Below, piece after piece: positions 44,217 to 55,480 of a stretch of DNA of 64,000 nt. The position numbers were made by a program, and so were the translations under genes. The notes beneath the pieces were generated by a model. The model made no database searches. It saw only the letters and a list, made by a program, of their open reading frames with translations, and was not told the origin of the DNA. The stretch's first letter is position 1. The number at the start of each line of letters is the position of its first letter. Source of the stretch: Mesotaenium endlicherianum (lineage: Eukaryota; Streptophyta; Zygnematophyceae; Zygnematales; Mesotaeniaceae); NCBI GenBank assembly GCA_009602735.1, contig WELA01003305.1:713758-777757 (forward strand). Direction: 5' to 3'.

Positions 44217-47111
44217 TCACTCAGGGTCACCGTCCTGGACAGCAGGGACCGGTCTCGGTTGGACAGGTAACCGACCTGTGAACAGTGTGTCCCCTTTGAT
44301 GTAGGGTTCAAGGAAGGAGGCATTAAAGACCGGGTGACCCTTGTATTCTGCTGACATGTTCAGTTTGTAAGCGTTTTGACCGACACGGCGCACCACCAAA
44401 TATGGACCGACCCAGACAGGACCAAGCTTTTTCTTGACCACGCCAGGGAGGTACAGGTGCTGAGAATGCAGTTTGACCAAATCGCCCTTAGAAAAGGTCA
44501 GTTCTCGACGATGCTGATTAGCATACTTTTGTTGGTTTTCTTAGGCTTTGTGCAGGTTCTGCTGGACTTCTGACACGGTGTCAGCAAACTCCTGAGTTAA
44601 CTGGAGGGAGACCGGATTGTCAATCCCTTTAGGGTGTGTTAAAGACTCCCCTAGGACATCTAAAGGAGACTTAGGGACTCTACCTAGGCTTAGTTCAAAA
44701 GGAGTCTTGCCCGTTGACGCGTGCACCGCACTGTTGACCGCAAACTGGATATGGGGTAACAGGTCATCCCAATTATCTTGTTTTTGGTTAATATAGGCTC
44801 TCAGTACCTCTAGCAGAACATGGTTAGTTCTCTTAGTTTGCCCATCAGTCTGAGGGTGGTTTGCTGTGCTGAGCAGCTGTTTGACTCCCATTAACCCCAC
44901 TTAGAGGTAACTTTCGAGTCTCTGTCTGAGATTATATTAGAGGGTAGCCCATGCTGGCATACTACATGGTTGTAGAACTGTCTCGCTATTTCAAGTACAG
45001 TGACTTTGACAGTTGTGGGGATGAAAATGACCATTTTTGTCTGTTTATCCACAACTACCAGTATCGAATCATGCCCATTGGCAGTTCGTGGCAGTGTGAC
45101 CATCCAGTCCATGGATATAGTTTTCCAGCGGCCAGCTGAGATGGGCAGTGATTGTAAAAGGCCCCCCGATGGTGTGTGCCAAGACTTATTCTTTTGACAC
45201 TGGTCACAGTACTTAACGTATCTCAAGACCTCCTGGGGAAATCCCTCCCAATGATAATGTTTTGCTAGTTTGCCAACAGTTTTGGCCTGCCCCAAATGCC
45301 CACCCAGTAAACTGTCATGTGCTTGACTCAATAAAAAGGACCTTATTTCCAAGTTGTTAGGAATGACCAGCTTCAGCCTGCCTGAAGTGGTTTCAGTCAC
45401 CCAGACCCCTCCCTTAAGCTTATACCCGAGTGCAGTAGCACGACACATACCGGTAGTGGGGCTGGGCTCAAATGTTGGGTCAGAAAGGTAGGCTTTCCTA
45501 AGTTGTTCAAGGAAGGACTTTTTCACCTTTACTGAAGTGAGTGCTCACAGGATTTCATCTACAGCATGCTGACTAAAGTTCCTTTCTTGCAAGTCAGGTC
45601 TTCTAGAGAGTGCATCAGCAGGATTTAACATTCCTGGTTTGTAGTCAATCTGGACTTGAAACTGCTCCAGCATCTGGCTCCAGCGGTTCTCCCTCCTCGA
45701 CAGCTTGGATTTATCCTGAAAGTGAGTCAGAGCTAGATGATCTGTAATCATCTGAAAAGCTTTACCATGTAAGTATGCTCTCCACTGTTTGAGCACATGA
45801 ATGATAGCTAGCAACTCGTTATCATGCACTGAGTAATTAATCTCCGCTGGATTAAATTTCATAGACTCATACAACACAGGATGCCACTCCTGCTATACCT
45901 TACCATCCTTTGTGATTTTGTCAGCAGGCTGCAACAAAATAGCACCCATGGCAAAGTCAGAGGCATCAATGACCACCTGCACCGGTTTGCTGGGGTCATA
46001 CACGGCTAGCACTGGGGCCGAACAAAGGGCATCTTTAAGGGTCTCGAAGGCAGCTTGCTGCTCTTCCTCCCACACATACCCTATGTCTTTCTTAGTAAGG
46101 TCAGTCATCTTACTGGCCTTTGTAGAATAATTCTCAATAAATCTCCTATAGTAGTTAGCCAACCCGAGGAAGGATCTAACTTCAGAGACAGACTGTGGCA
46201 CTGGCCAGTCCCTTATGGTCTGGACTTTCTTAGGATCCACACTGATGCCTTCTTTACTGACAACGTGGCCTAAGAATTCAATACTTTCCTCAAAGAAATC
46301 ACACTTGCTCATTTTAGCATATAAGTTATTTTTTTCTCAGAGTGTCCATGACTGTGTTCAAGTGTTCAGCGTGCTGAGCTTCATCTTTAGAGAAAATTAA
46401 AATATCATCCAGGAAAACTTGCACAAACTTATCCAAATAAGGTCTGAAAATGTCATTCATAGCACCCATGAAGGTCGCAGGAGCATTAGTCAGTCCAAAT
46501 GGCATCACGTTGAACTCATAGTGTCCATAACGTGTGCGGAAGGCAGTCTTGTGTTCATCCCCCTCAGCAATTCTGATTTGATGATAACCACTCTTGAGAT
46601 CTATCTTACTGAATACCTTAGCGCCAGACAGGGTATCGAGCAAATCCTCGATTCTGGGTAAAGCATACTTGTTCTTTATTGTAATTTTGTTCAGGGCTCT
46701 GTAATCCACACACATCCGCATACTGCCATCCTTTTTCTTAACAAATAGGATGGGTGCGCCGTAAGGTGATTTACTGGGAGAAATATAACCATTTTCCTCA
46801 AGCTCTGCAATCTGTGTTTTCAACTCCTCGCTCTCCAAATAAGACAAGCCATAAGTGCGTTGCCAGGGTGGCTGGCTACCAGGTAATAGATCAATCCTAT
46901 GATCTACTTCTCTTTTAGGGGGTAGTCCTGGAGGCATATTAAACACATCCGTGTACTGAGCAACAATGTTTGCAGCAGTAGGGTGTTCCGGAGGGTGTAC
47001 CTTTTTCTCAACCACTTCTTCAGGTTGAGGAGGTACCTCTCTTAGCAGCAGACAGAACATTCTGTCTTCCTTCTGGTTCCAGCTTTTGACGAACTCCATT
47101 GCATTCAGCAA
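44217..47111 (-). mobile_element. Gypsy pol, left arm: RT, RNase H, integrase (fossil)
   Basis: In coding direction: RT (47111-46326 and on to about 45893) with [45 protein letters not shown] and [11 protein letters not shown]. RNase H follows (about 45980-45545) with FNPAEINYSVHDNELLAIIH. Integrase (about 45526-44541) has an HHCC-type zinc region and the stretch ISMDWMVTLPRTANGHDSIL. The C-terminal region (44480-44217) has GPYLVVRRVGQNAYKLN. Typical Ty3/Gypsy order. Broken, a few breaks. Confidence 0.85.
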
Positions 47112-47120
47112 CTTGCATCC
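47058..47120. other. Spacer at the centre of the inverted Gypsy repeat
   Basis: 63 bases flanked by a perfect 17-bp inverted pair (47041-47057 against 47121-47137). The spacer matches the left element's upstream coding, so the inversion joint lies within the 5' part of pol. Confidence 0.75.
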
Positions 47121-47162
47121 TTCTGTCTGCTGCTAAGACAGGTACCTCCTCAACCCGAAGAA

Positions 47163-50100
47163 ATGGTGGAGAAAAAGGTAAGCCCTCCGGAGCACCGTAC
47201 TGCTGCGAAAATTGTTGCTCAGTACACGAATGTATTTAATATGCCTCCAGGACTACCCCCTAAGAGGGAAGTAGATCATAGGATTGATTTATTACCTGAG
47301 AGTCAGCCACCCTGGCAACGTACTTATAGCTTGTCTTATGTGGAGAGCGAGGAGTTGAAAACACAGATTGCAGAGCTTGAGGAAAATGGTTATACTTCTC
47401 CAAGTAAATCACCTTACGGCGCACCCATCCTATTTGTTAAGAAAAAGGATGGCAGTATGCGGATGTGTGTGGATTACAGAGCCCTGAACAAAATTACAAT
47501 AAAGAACAAGTATGCCTTACCCAGAATCGAGGACTTGCTTGATACCCTGTCTGGTGCTAAGGTGTTCAGTAAGATAGATCTCAAGAGTGGTTATCATCAA
47601 ATCAGAATTGCTGAGGCGGATGAACACAAGACTGCCTTCCGCACACGTTATGGACACCATGAGTTCAACGTGATGCCATTTGGACTGACTAATGCTCCTG
47701 CGACCTTCATGGGTGCTATGAATGACATTTTCAGACCTTATTTGGATAAGTTTGTGCAAGTTTTCCTGGATGATATTTTAATTTTCTCTAAAGATGAAGC
47801 TCAGCACGCTGAACACTTGAACACAGTCATGGACACTCTGAGAAAAAAATAACTTATATGCTAAAATGAGCAAGTGTGATTTCTTTGAAGAAAGTATTGA
47901 ATTCTTAGGCCACGTTGTCAGTAAAGAAGGCATCAGTGTGGATCCTAAGAAAGTCCAGACCATAAGGGACTGGCCAGTGCCACAGTCTGTCTCTGAAGTT
48001 AGATCCTTCCTCGGGTTGGCTAACTACTATAGGAGATTTATTGAGAATTATTCTACAAAGGCCAGTAAGATGACTGACCTTACTAAGAAAGACATAGGGT
48101 ATATTTGGGGGGGAAGAGCAGCAGGCTGCCTTCCAGACACTTAAAGTTGCTCTTTGTTCTGCCCCAATGCTAGCCGTGTATGACCCCAGCAAACCGGTGC
48201 AGGTGGTCATTGATGCCTCTAACTTTGCCATGGGTGCTATTTTGTTGCAGCCTGCTGACAAAACCACAAAGGATGGTAAGTGTAGTGAAACAAATAGATA
48301 AAGTACTTAGTAAAACAGAATACTTTATCTATTCAAGACAAGGATCTTTGAACACAAGTGGTAGCTTCTTGAAAGAGAGATGGCTTCTTGAAAGTTAATA
48401 TATTTCTGGATTTTGGCAAGTACAAGAGTGATTCTCCAATGTCTTTCTATGTTCTAGCTCTTGTTTATATACTTGCTACATAAGTAATTTCTAGGAAGGT
48501 GTATGTTGATGTGTTGGCACCCAACACATCCCAAAACTTGCCACCTCTTTCTAGAATAATGTACACATGTCCTTTTGACCTAAAAATGGCACATCTTACT
48601 TTTGCCACATGGAGTTCTTCTAGGTCTTTCCTCTAACTTCGAAAATGCCTTGGAAGGTTCAAAGGACATGAACCAAGTTACTAGAGTACCTATTCACACT
48701 TGAATCCACACAATACTACTCCAAATATATTTGAAGACATTAAAATATATGCATACTAATATATAATAACTCAAATCACTATAGCAGGAGTGGCATCCTG
48801 TGTTGTATGAGTCTATGAAATTTAATCCAGCGGAGATTAATTACTCAGTGCATGATAACGAGTTGCTAGCTATCATTCATGTGCTCAAACAGTGGAGAGC
48901 ATACTTACATGGTAAAGCTTTTAAGGTGATTACAGATCATCTAGCTCTGACTCACTTTCAGAAAAAGTCCAAGCTGTCGAGGAGGGAGAACCGCTGGAGC
49001 CAGATGCTGGAGCAGTTCCAAGTCCAGATCGACTACAAACCAGGGAAGTTGAATCCTGCTGATGCACTCTCTAGAAGACCTGACTTGCAAGAAAGGAACT
49101 TTAGTCAGCATGCTGTAGATAAAGTCCTGTGTGCACTCACTTCACTAAAGGTGAAAAAGTCCTTCCTTGAACAATTTAGGAAAGCCTACCTTTCTGACCC
49201 AACATTTGAGCCCAGCCCCACTACCGGTATGTGTCGTGCCACTGCACTCGGGTATAAGCTTAAGGGAGGGGTCTGGGTGACTGAAACCACTTCAGGCAGG
49301 CTGAAGCTGGTCATTCCTAACAACTTGGAAATAAGGTCCTTTTTATTGAGTCAAGTACATGACAGTTTACTGGGTGGGCATTTGGGGCAGGCCAAAACTG
49401 TTGGCAAACTAGCAAAACATTATCATTGGGAGGGATTACCCCAAGAGGTCTTGAAATACGTTAAGTACTATGACCAGTGTCAAAAGAATAAGTCTTGGCA
49501 CACACCACCGGGGGACCTCTTACAACCGCTGCCCATCCCAGCTGACCGCTAAGAAACAATATCCATGGACTGGGTGGTCACACTGCCACGAACTGCCAAT
49601 GGGCATGATTCGATACTGGTTGTTGTGGATAAACTGACAAAAATGGTCATTTTTATCCCCACAACTGTCAAGGTATTTGCACTCGAAACAGCGAGACAGT
49701 TCTACAACCATGTAGTATGCCAACATGGACTACCCTCTAATGTAATCTCAGACAGAGACTCGAAATTTACCTCTAAGTTCTGGAGGGCTTAAGTGGGGTT
49801 AATGGGAGTCAAACAGCTGCTCAGCACAGCAAACCACCCTCAGACTGATGGGCAAACTAAGAGAACTAACCATGTTTCTGCAAGAGGTACTGAGAGCCTA
49901 TATTAACCAAAAACAAGATAATTGAGATGACCTGTTACCTCAAATCCAGTTTGCGGTCAACAGTGCGGTGCACGCGTCAACGGGCAAGACTCCTTTTGAA
50001 CTAAGCCTGGGTAGAGTCCCTAAGTCTCTTTTAGATGTCCTAGGGGAGTCTTTAACTCACCCTCAAGTGATTGACAATCTGGTCTCCCTCCAGTTAACTC

Positions 50101-50518
50101 AGGAGTTATCTGACACCCTGTCAGAAGTCCAACAGAACCTGCACAGAGCCCAAGAAAACCAACAAAAGTATGCTAATCAGCACCGTCGAGAACTGACCTT
50201 TTCTTAAGGCCTTTTGGTCTAACTGCATTCTCAACACCAATACCTCCCTGGTGTGGTCAAGAAAAGCTCGGCCCTGTCTAGGTCGGTCCATATTTGGTGG
50301 TGCGTTGTATCGGTCAGAATGCTTACAAACTGAACATGTCAGCCGAATCTAAGGGTCATCTGATCTCTAATGTCTCCTTCCTGGAACACTACATCAAAGG
50401 TGATACACTGTTGCCATGTCGGTTACCTGTCCAACCGGGACCGGTCCCCGCTGTCCGAGACGGCAACCCTGAGGAATATGAGGTTGAGGAGATTTTAGAC
50501 GCGCGCTCGGTCCGTTGA
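47163..50518 (+). mobile_element. Gypsy pol, right arm: RT, RNase H, integrase (fossil)
   Basis: Plus-strand counterpart of the left arm with the same motifs: RT about 47163-48280, RNase H from about 48800, integrase zinc region and core about 49130-49800, C-terminal region to 50518. It is interrupted by a solo LTR at 48281-48783. Broken, several breaks. Confidence 0.85.
48281..48783 (+). repeat. Solo LTR inserted in the right-arm pol
   Basis: 503 bp beginning TGTAGTGA and ending TCACTATA. It is homologous to the outer Gypsy LTR at 31214-31710. The left arm has no such sequence at the matching position (about 45890), so this copy arrived after the two arms separated. No clean target duplication is visible. 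Confidence 0.82.
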
Positions 50519-51019
50519 TCGTCAAAATCTGTCATGAAGTACCTCATTTGATGGAAGGGTTACGATGCCTCTGGGGACACTTGGGAATTTAAAGACCATT
50601 TGACTAATGCCAAAGGGGCGTTGAAACGGTTCCACCTTCGGGCGGCTGGAGCACCTCCCTTACAGTCATTTCAGTTGACACGGGAAGGTGACAGGAGGTC
50701 CTTTCTCGATTTAAGTTGGAGGGGAAAATATGACAGTTAGTATGCGAGAGCGAGAAAGGGACAGTTATGTGAACCCTAAGAGTCTGCATAGTGACAGAGG
50801 GGACAGCCTGGCCCACATGAAGCACCTTTAGCTGAAGGAAAAAGGAAAACACATTCATACGTTTATGTCTAGCACATTGCAATCACGTCAACTCCTAGGA
50901 ATCACCTTGTAAGGTAAACGAGAACGAATATACCATATTAATACGAACTTATTCCCTGCCTGCAACTTCTAGGACAAAGGCCGATATCCTACTAACTTGT
51001 GCCCTGGCTACATGTGCAG
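50519..51019 (+). other. Non-coding stretch between pol and the extra ORF, right arm
   Basis: It contains a purine-rich run (AGTTGGAGGGGAAAA, about 50713-50728) that resembles a polypurine tract. A corresponding stretch lies in the left arm near 43970-43985. It could mark an LTR border, or an internal tract between pol and the downstream ORF. Confidence 0.45.
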
Positions 51020-51472
51020 AATGGCTCCCACCACACAAAAGGAGGACTGAAAGCGCAAGGCAGAAGAAGCCAGGAGGACAATGGAGCAATACCAAAAGGA
51101 GCTGGCGGCGATGTCCCTCACCAAGAGAGAACAAGAAAGGGTTCGCAAACAACAAGAGGCGGCAGAAGAAGCACAGAGGAAAATGGGTCAGGAAGCGGAA
51201 ATTCTCAGGAAAGCTGAGGAGGAGAGACAGAAGAAACAACAAGAAGAAGCGGCAGCGGCAGAGGAGGAGAGAAGGAAAAAGGCTGAAGCGGACAGGCAGA
51301 AGAGCTTGGCCACTTACAGGTATACTGTGGTGGGTGGTGTCGTGCGTTCCGAGGTCGAGTACGCACCATAGGCATAAACCACACATTACAGGCAAGCAAG
51401 CTTTGCTGCAATGGAGTCTATAATACATGTTGCGTTACAGCCAAAAAGGGAGTCAAGTCAAAAATGTTTTAA

Positions 51473-51917
51473 TTGCACCTCAAGACTGTAATCTGGAAGG
51501 AAAACAACTAATGAAGTATGGCCCAAAAGATCACTGGAAGCACATCATGATCTTCAGAGTAGTCCTATGGCAAGGGTTTAAGCTGTGACTTTGCTCACCA
51601 GGTTTAGGCCCTGGCTGTGCGCAGCCGTGCTCGGACCGTCGACACCGCGATCAATCATCCGGCCGCGTGGCGCAGTCGGGATAGCCCCCCCCTGACTGAG
51701 GGTGGCTGCTCCGACCGCCAGATCTGTGCTGGCCAAGCCGGGCCATGCGCGCGCGCCAAGTGGCGGCACGTGCGCGGCAGGGGCTGAGCCCTGGATGTGC
51801 GCAGCTGCGGGTGCGCTGTCGGCGCTTTTGCCGGCAACCCGGCCGCATAGCGCAGTCAGGACCCCCCCTGCTGACCGAGGGTGGCGGCCGCTGCGGCCGT
51901 CGCTGCGCTGGCCGTGC
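51473..51917. repeat. Sequence duplicated on both sides of the assembly gap (left copy)
   Basis: Nearly identical, base for base, to 52533-52977, with only one or two differences seen (for example GGAAGG against GGTAGG near the start). The copy stops exactly at the N run. The pattern fits a mis-joined overlap or an unresolved tandem repeat at a scaffold gap. Confidence 0.85.
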
Positions 51918-52532
51918 NNNNNNNNNNNNNNNNNNNNNNNNNNNNNNNNNNNNNNNNNNNNNNNNNNNNNNNNNNNNNNNNNNNNNNNNNNNNNNNNNNN
52001 NNNNNNNNNNNNNNNNNNNNNNNNNNNNNNNNNNNNNNNNNNNNNNNNNNNNNNNNNNNNNNNNNNNNNNNNNNNNNNNNNNNNNNNNNNNNNNNNNNNN
52101 NNNNNNNNNNNNNNNNNNNNNNNNNNNNNNNNNNNNNNNNNNNNNNNNNNNNNNNNNNNNNNNNNNNNNNNNNNNNNNNNNNNNNNNNNNNNNNNNNNNN
52201 NNNNNNNNNNNNNNNNNNNNNNNNNNNNNNNNNNNNNNNNNNNNNNNNNNNNNNNNNNNNNNNNNNNNNNNNNNNNNNNNNNNNNNNNNNNNNNNNNNNN
52301 NNNNNNNNNNNNNNNNNNNNNNNNNNNNNNNNNNNNNNNNNNNNNNNNNNNNNNNNNNNNNNNNNNNNNNNNNNNNNNNNNNNNNNNNNNNNNNNNNNNN
52401 NNNNNNNNNNNNNNNNNNNNNNNNNNNNNNNNNNNNNNNNNNNNNNNNNNNNNNNNNNNNNNNNNNNNNNNNNNNNNNNNNNNNNNNNNNNNNNNNNNNN
52501 NNNNNNNNNNNNNNNNNNNNNNNNNNNNNNNN
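51918..52532. other. Assembly gap (615 N)
   Basis: Undetermined bases. Translations across it are meaningless and no gene is called here. Confidence 0.99.
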
Positions 52533-52977
52533 GCACCTCAAGACTGTAATCTGGTAGGAAAACAACTAATGAAGTATGGCCCAAAAGATCACTGGAAGCA
52601 CATCATGATCTTCAGAGTAGTCCTATGGCAAGGGTTTAAGCTGTGACTTTGCTCACCAGGTTTAGGCCCTGGCTGTGCGCAGCCGTGCTCGGACCGTCGA
52701 CACCGCGATCAATCATCCGGCCGCGTGGCGCAGTCGGGATAGCCCCCCCCTGACTGAGGGTGGCTGCTCCGACCGCCAGATCTGTGCTGGCCAAGCCGGG
52801 CCATGCGCGCGCGCCAAGTGGCGGCACGTGCGCGGCAGGGGCTGAGCCCTGGATGTGCGCAGCTGCGGGTGCGCTGTCGGCGCTTTTGCCGGCAACCCGG
52901 CCGCATAGCGCAGTCAGGACCCCCCCCTGCTGACCGAGGGTGGCGGCCGCTGCGGCCGTCGCTGCGCTGGCCGTGCG
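52533..52977. repeat. Sequence duplicated on both sides of the assembly gap (right copy)
   Basis: Right partner of 51473-51917. It begins immediately after the last N. Its first part (ACTGTAATCTGG to TGTGACTTTGC, about 115 bp) occurs a third time at 54517-54625. Confidence 0.85.
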
Positions 52978-53483
52978 AGACTGCGCGCACGCGCCACTTG
53001 GCAACGCGTGGGTGTAGCTGCTGTGTGCAGCTGCAGCTGCCGCTGTGACGACGTCGTGGCGTCGCCGGGTGCGCCGTGGACCTGGCAGCGCAATGCGCTA
53101 GGCGCGCGTGTGATCTCCGCGTTGGCCTCCGCGTTGGCCTCCGCGTTGGCCTCCACGAGGGCGTCGCTGATGTCGTCAAAGCTGCAGTAGTCGGCTCCAG
53201 GAATCAATGCGGCGTTCGTCGTGGCCGTAGCTGCTGTCATCGCGGGGCGGCCACCCGTACGAGGGTTGTGTGCGCCTCGCTGTCCTGCTGAAGGCGTAGG
53301 GCCGTCGCGAGCGCGTCCATTCTCGACGTCGCGCTTCTTCTGCAGATAGACGATCTGCAGGTGACCGGCCTTGCCACAATAGGTGCAGTCGCCGGGCTTG
53401 CCATTCTGCGCGAGAGTGCAGTTCTGGCGTGAGTGGCCCGTCTTCCCGCAGGACCAGCAGGGATCGCTCGTAGTGGCAGCCAT
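52914..53483 (-). mobile_element. Nucleocapsid region of the gag-only element (fossil)
   Basis: A minus-strand frame with a CCHC zinc knuckle CWSCGKTGHSRQNC and a partial second one CTYCGKAGH, typical of retroelement nucleocapsid. A short EANA tandem repeat follows, encoded by 53115-53154, and then a basic Gln/Arg-rich tail. Confidence 0.7.
53115..53154. repeat. 12-bp tandem repeat within the gag region
   Basis: CTCCGCGTTGGC is repeated three times with a partial fourth unit. On the minus strand it encodes repeated Glu-Ala-Asn-Ala. Confidence 0.9.
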
Positions 53484-53552
53484 GGAAATGCGGCCACGCG
53501 TAGCTCCGCGCTGCTGTGTCTGCTGGGGCAGCTGAGAGCGCTGAGGCTGCTG

Positions 53553-54431
53553 CTACTGCGATTGGGGCTGGCGGGCAGGCGTCGTGCGCGTCATAGAAGA
53601 CGGCAGCGCTGAGGCCTCCTGGCGCACGCCCGTGGATGCTAAGCCCACACGATCGCTAATGTTGCTCCTTGCGGCGGCCAAGCTCTGCTTCTCAACGGAG
53701 AGGTAGGCCTGCTCCAGAGAATACTCTGAACCGTGGCGGTCGATGAGGGGGACTACGGCCCTCTCCCTCAGACGCGGCTCGACGGCGCGCAAGAAGATCT
53801 CCGCGGCCTCTCGGTTAGTGACAGTGCCGACATCGCGGCGGAGGTGCACCAAGCGGCGGTACATCATGCGGATAGTCTCGTTCTTGCGTCGGAAGAAATG
53901 GTGCAGTTCGTACACCTTCTCTTCAGTTGCAGCCTGGAACTCTGTCTCCAGGATGTTCCAGAAGGCTTGCACTGGATCAGCTAGCAGGGTCGCCACTGGT
54001 GGGTCACCCACAAGCTCAGTGCGGGTGCGGAGCTCGGCCTCCTTCTCACGGAAGGTGTCGCGGGCCTCGTGCGAGAGGTAGCGCAGAAGCGTATCGAAGA
54101 CGTCGCGCTTAGTCAGCGTGGGTGTCTTGAGCTTTGCAGCCGCGAAGTCAGCCTGAAACTCCGAGATGGTATCTTCCAGATCACAGGTGCCTGGCCTACC
54201 GCTGAAGCGGTAGGCAGACCTGTCAGTCCTGACCTCGTGGTCACCTGCCATGGGATACCAGAAATCGTAGTGAGCCCACTGGGGAGATGGCTCAGAAGCA
54301 ACTGCTGTGTGCTGGAGAGCTGGTTGCTCTTCTTCGGCAGGTTCAGTGATAGTGCTGATATCTGAGTCTGAGTCTTCCCCACTAATCCCTTCGTAGTATG
54401 GTTGATAAGAGAGCCCACTACAAGTAGGCAT
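53553..54431 (-). mobile_element. Gag capsid region of the gag-only element (fossil)
   Basis: A minus-strand frame of 292 codons. An acidic N-terminus (GEDSDSDISTITEP) precedes a retrotransposon gag-like helical domain with KRDVFDTLLRYLSHEARDTF, FWNILETEFQAATEEKVYEL and IRMMYRRLVHLRRDVG. It lies directly before the zinc-knuckle region. Order and content match LTR-element gag. No active protein is implied. Confidence 0.7.
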
Positions 54432-55480
54432 ACGCTGAAGGTTCTAATTGCTTGCAGGCAAAGAGAGATCTTTTAGAAGTAAGGGAAGTGTACTCTCCAG
54501 AGTGAGCACCTCTATACTGTAATCTGGTAGGAAAACAACTAATGAAGTATGGCCCAAAAGATCATTGGAAGCACATCATGATCTTCAGAGTAGTCCTATG
54601 GCAAGGGTTTAAGCTGTGACTTTGCACACCACTTGTGAAGTTCTTCAAGTGACTGGAAGCCTGGAGGGCTTGCTGTTCACAAGAGAGTAACTAAGTGGTC
54701 CTGAAAACACAAGAGATAAAAGTGTGTGCTTTACTGATAATCTCTGTTACTTACACCTGGCATAATGGACTTCTAAAAGATGTCTCTTCTAGGGACATCT
54801 CTAGTACTTATACTCTTGGAAATCCGGCGGGGTATGCGGCGGATCCAATGCATGTAGTCACTCTAGGAGGCTCTCCTATGTCCACTAATGTGTACAAGGC
54901 ATGTACTAGCACTCCTATAGGCTAAGCATAACTCAAACCAATCAAAGCAAGGTGCGTAGGATATGCTACGTGTCCCTCATTGGCCGAGCTTACCTTGGGT
55001 GATTCTACCTAGATAGCGCCTCAAAAGTGGATCTGGAAATTGAGGAAGCTTCCTCTAGGAGTAGGTGATGCAGTCACCAAGTATTAGCCTCAATGATGCA
55101 CATATACTATGGAAATGCAAAGCTTATGTAGGCTAAGGGGCTCGCGGATTTGTGCGCACAAAGCATGGGGTCACGAAGAGCCAACAATGTCACCTTTGGG
55201 GACATTGAGTCACAAAGTGGGCCTTGGGAAAGTTCCGCTAGGGACCGGTAGGTGACGCGGACTAGATTGCCCCTATCTCGCTCGATACTTGATCGAATGA
55301 CGCGAAATTGGTGTCATTCGGAAGATGCTTCGACGCTCTACACGTTGGTGACTTGGAAGTCTAGAAAAGGTCAACATACGGATGCGTAACGTCAATGTAA
55401 AGTCGGCCTTCCTAGGTTGATGTTCCGCACATGTGGAGCTTGGTTTTTATACGACAACCTCGACTCAATAAATCATGACA
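54432..55480 (-). other. Leader/LTR-side region of the gag-only element
   Basis: Non-coding 1.05 kb between the gag start and the right border. It contains the third copy of the 115-bp block (54517-54625) and a terminal CATGACA. It probably includes the 5' LTR in the element's orientation, but no full-length partner is visible on the other side. Confidence 0.4.

Larger units (their letters stand above)
51338..55480 (-). mobile_element. Gag-only LTR-type element nested in the extra ORF (fossil), with assembly gap
   Basis: About 4.1 kb bounded by TGTCGTG (51338) and CATGACA (55480), with a 4-bp duplication GTGG on both sides (51334-51337 and 55481-55484). The left arm of the inverted repeat gives the uninterrupted site. 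It carries a minus-strand gag (54431-53553) and a nucleocapsid region with zinc knuckles (53483-52914). No RT, integrase or protease is seen, so it is probably non-autonomous. The 615-N gap leaves some doubt. The matching LTR pair could not be delimited. Confidence 0.65.

Noticed and set aside
51651-52646. Long open frames across the N gap
   Set aside because: They exist only because undetermined bases contain no stops.
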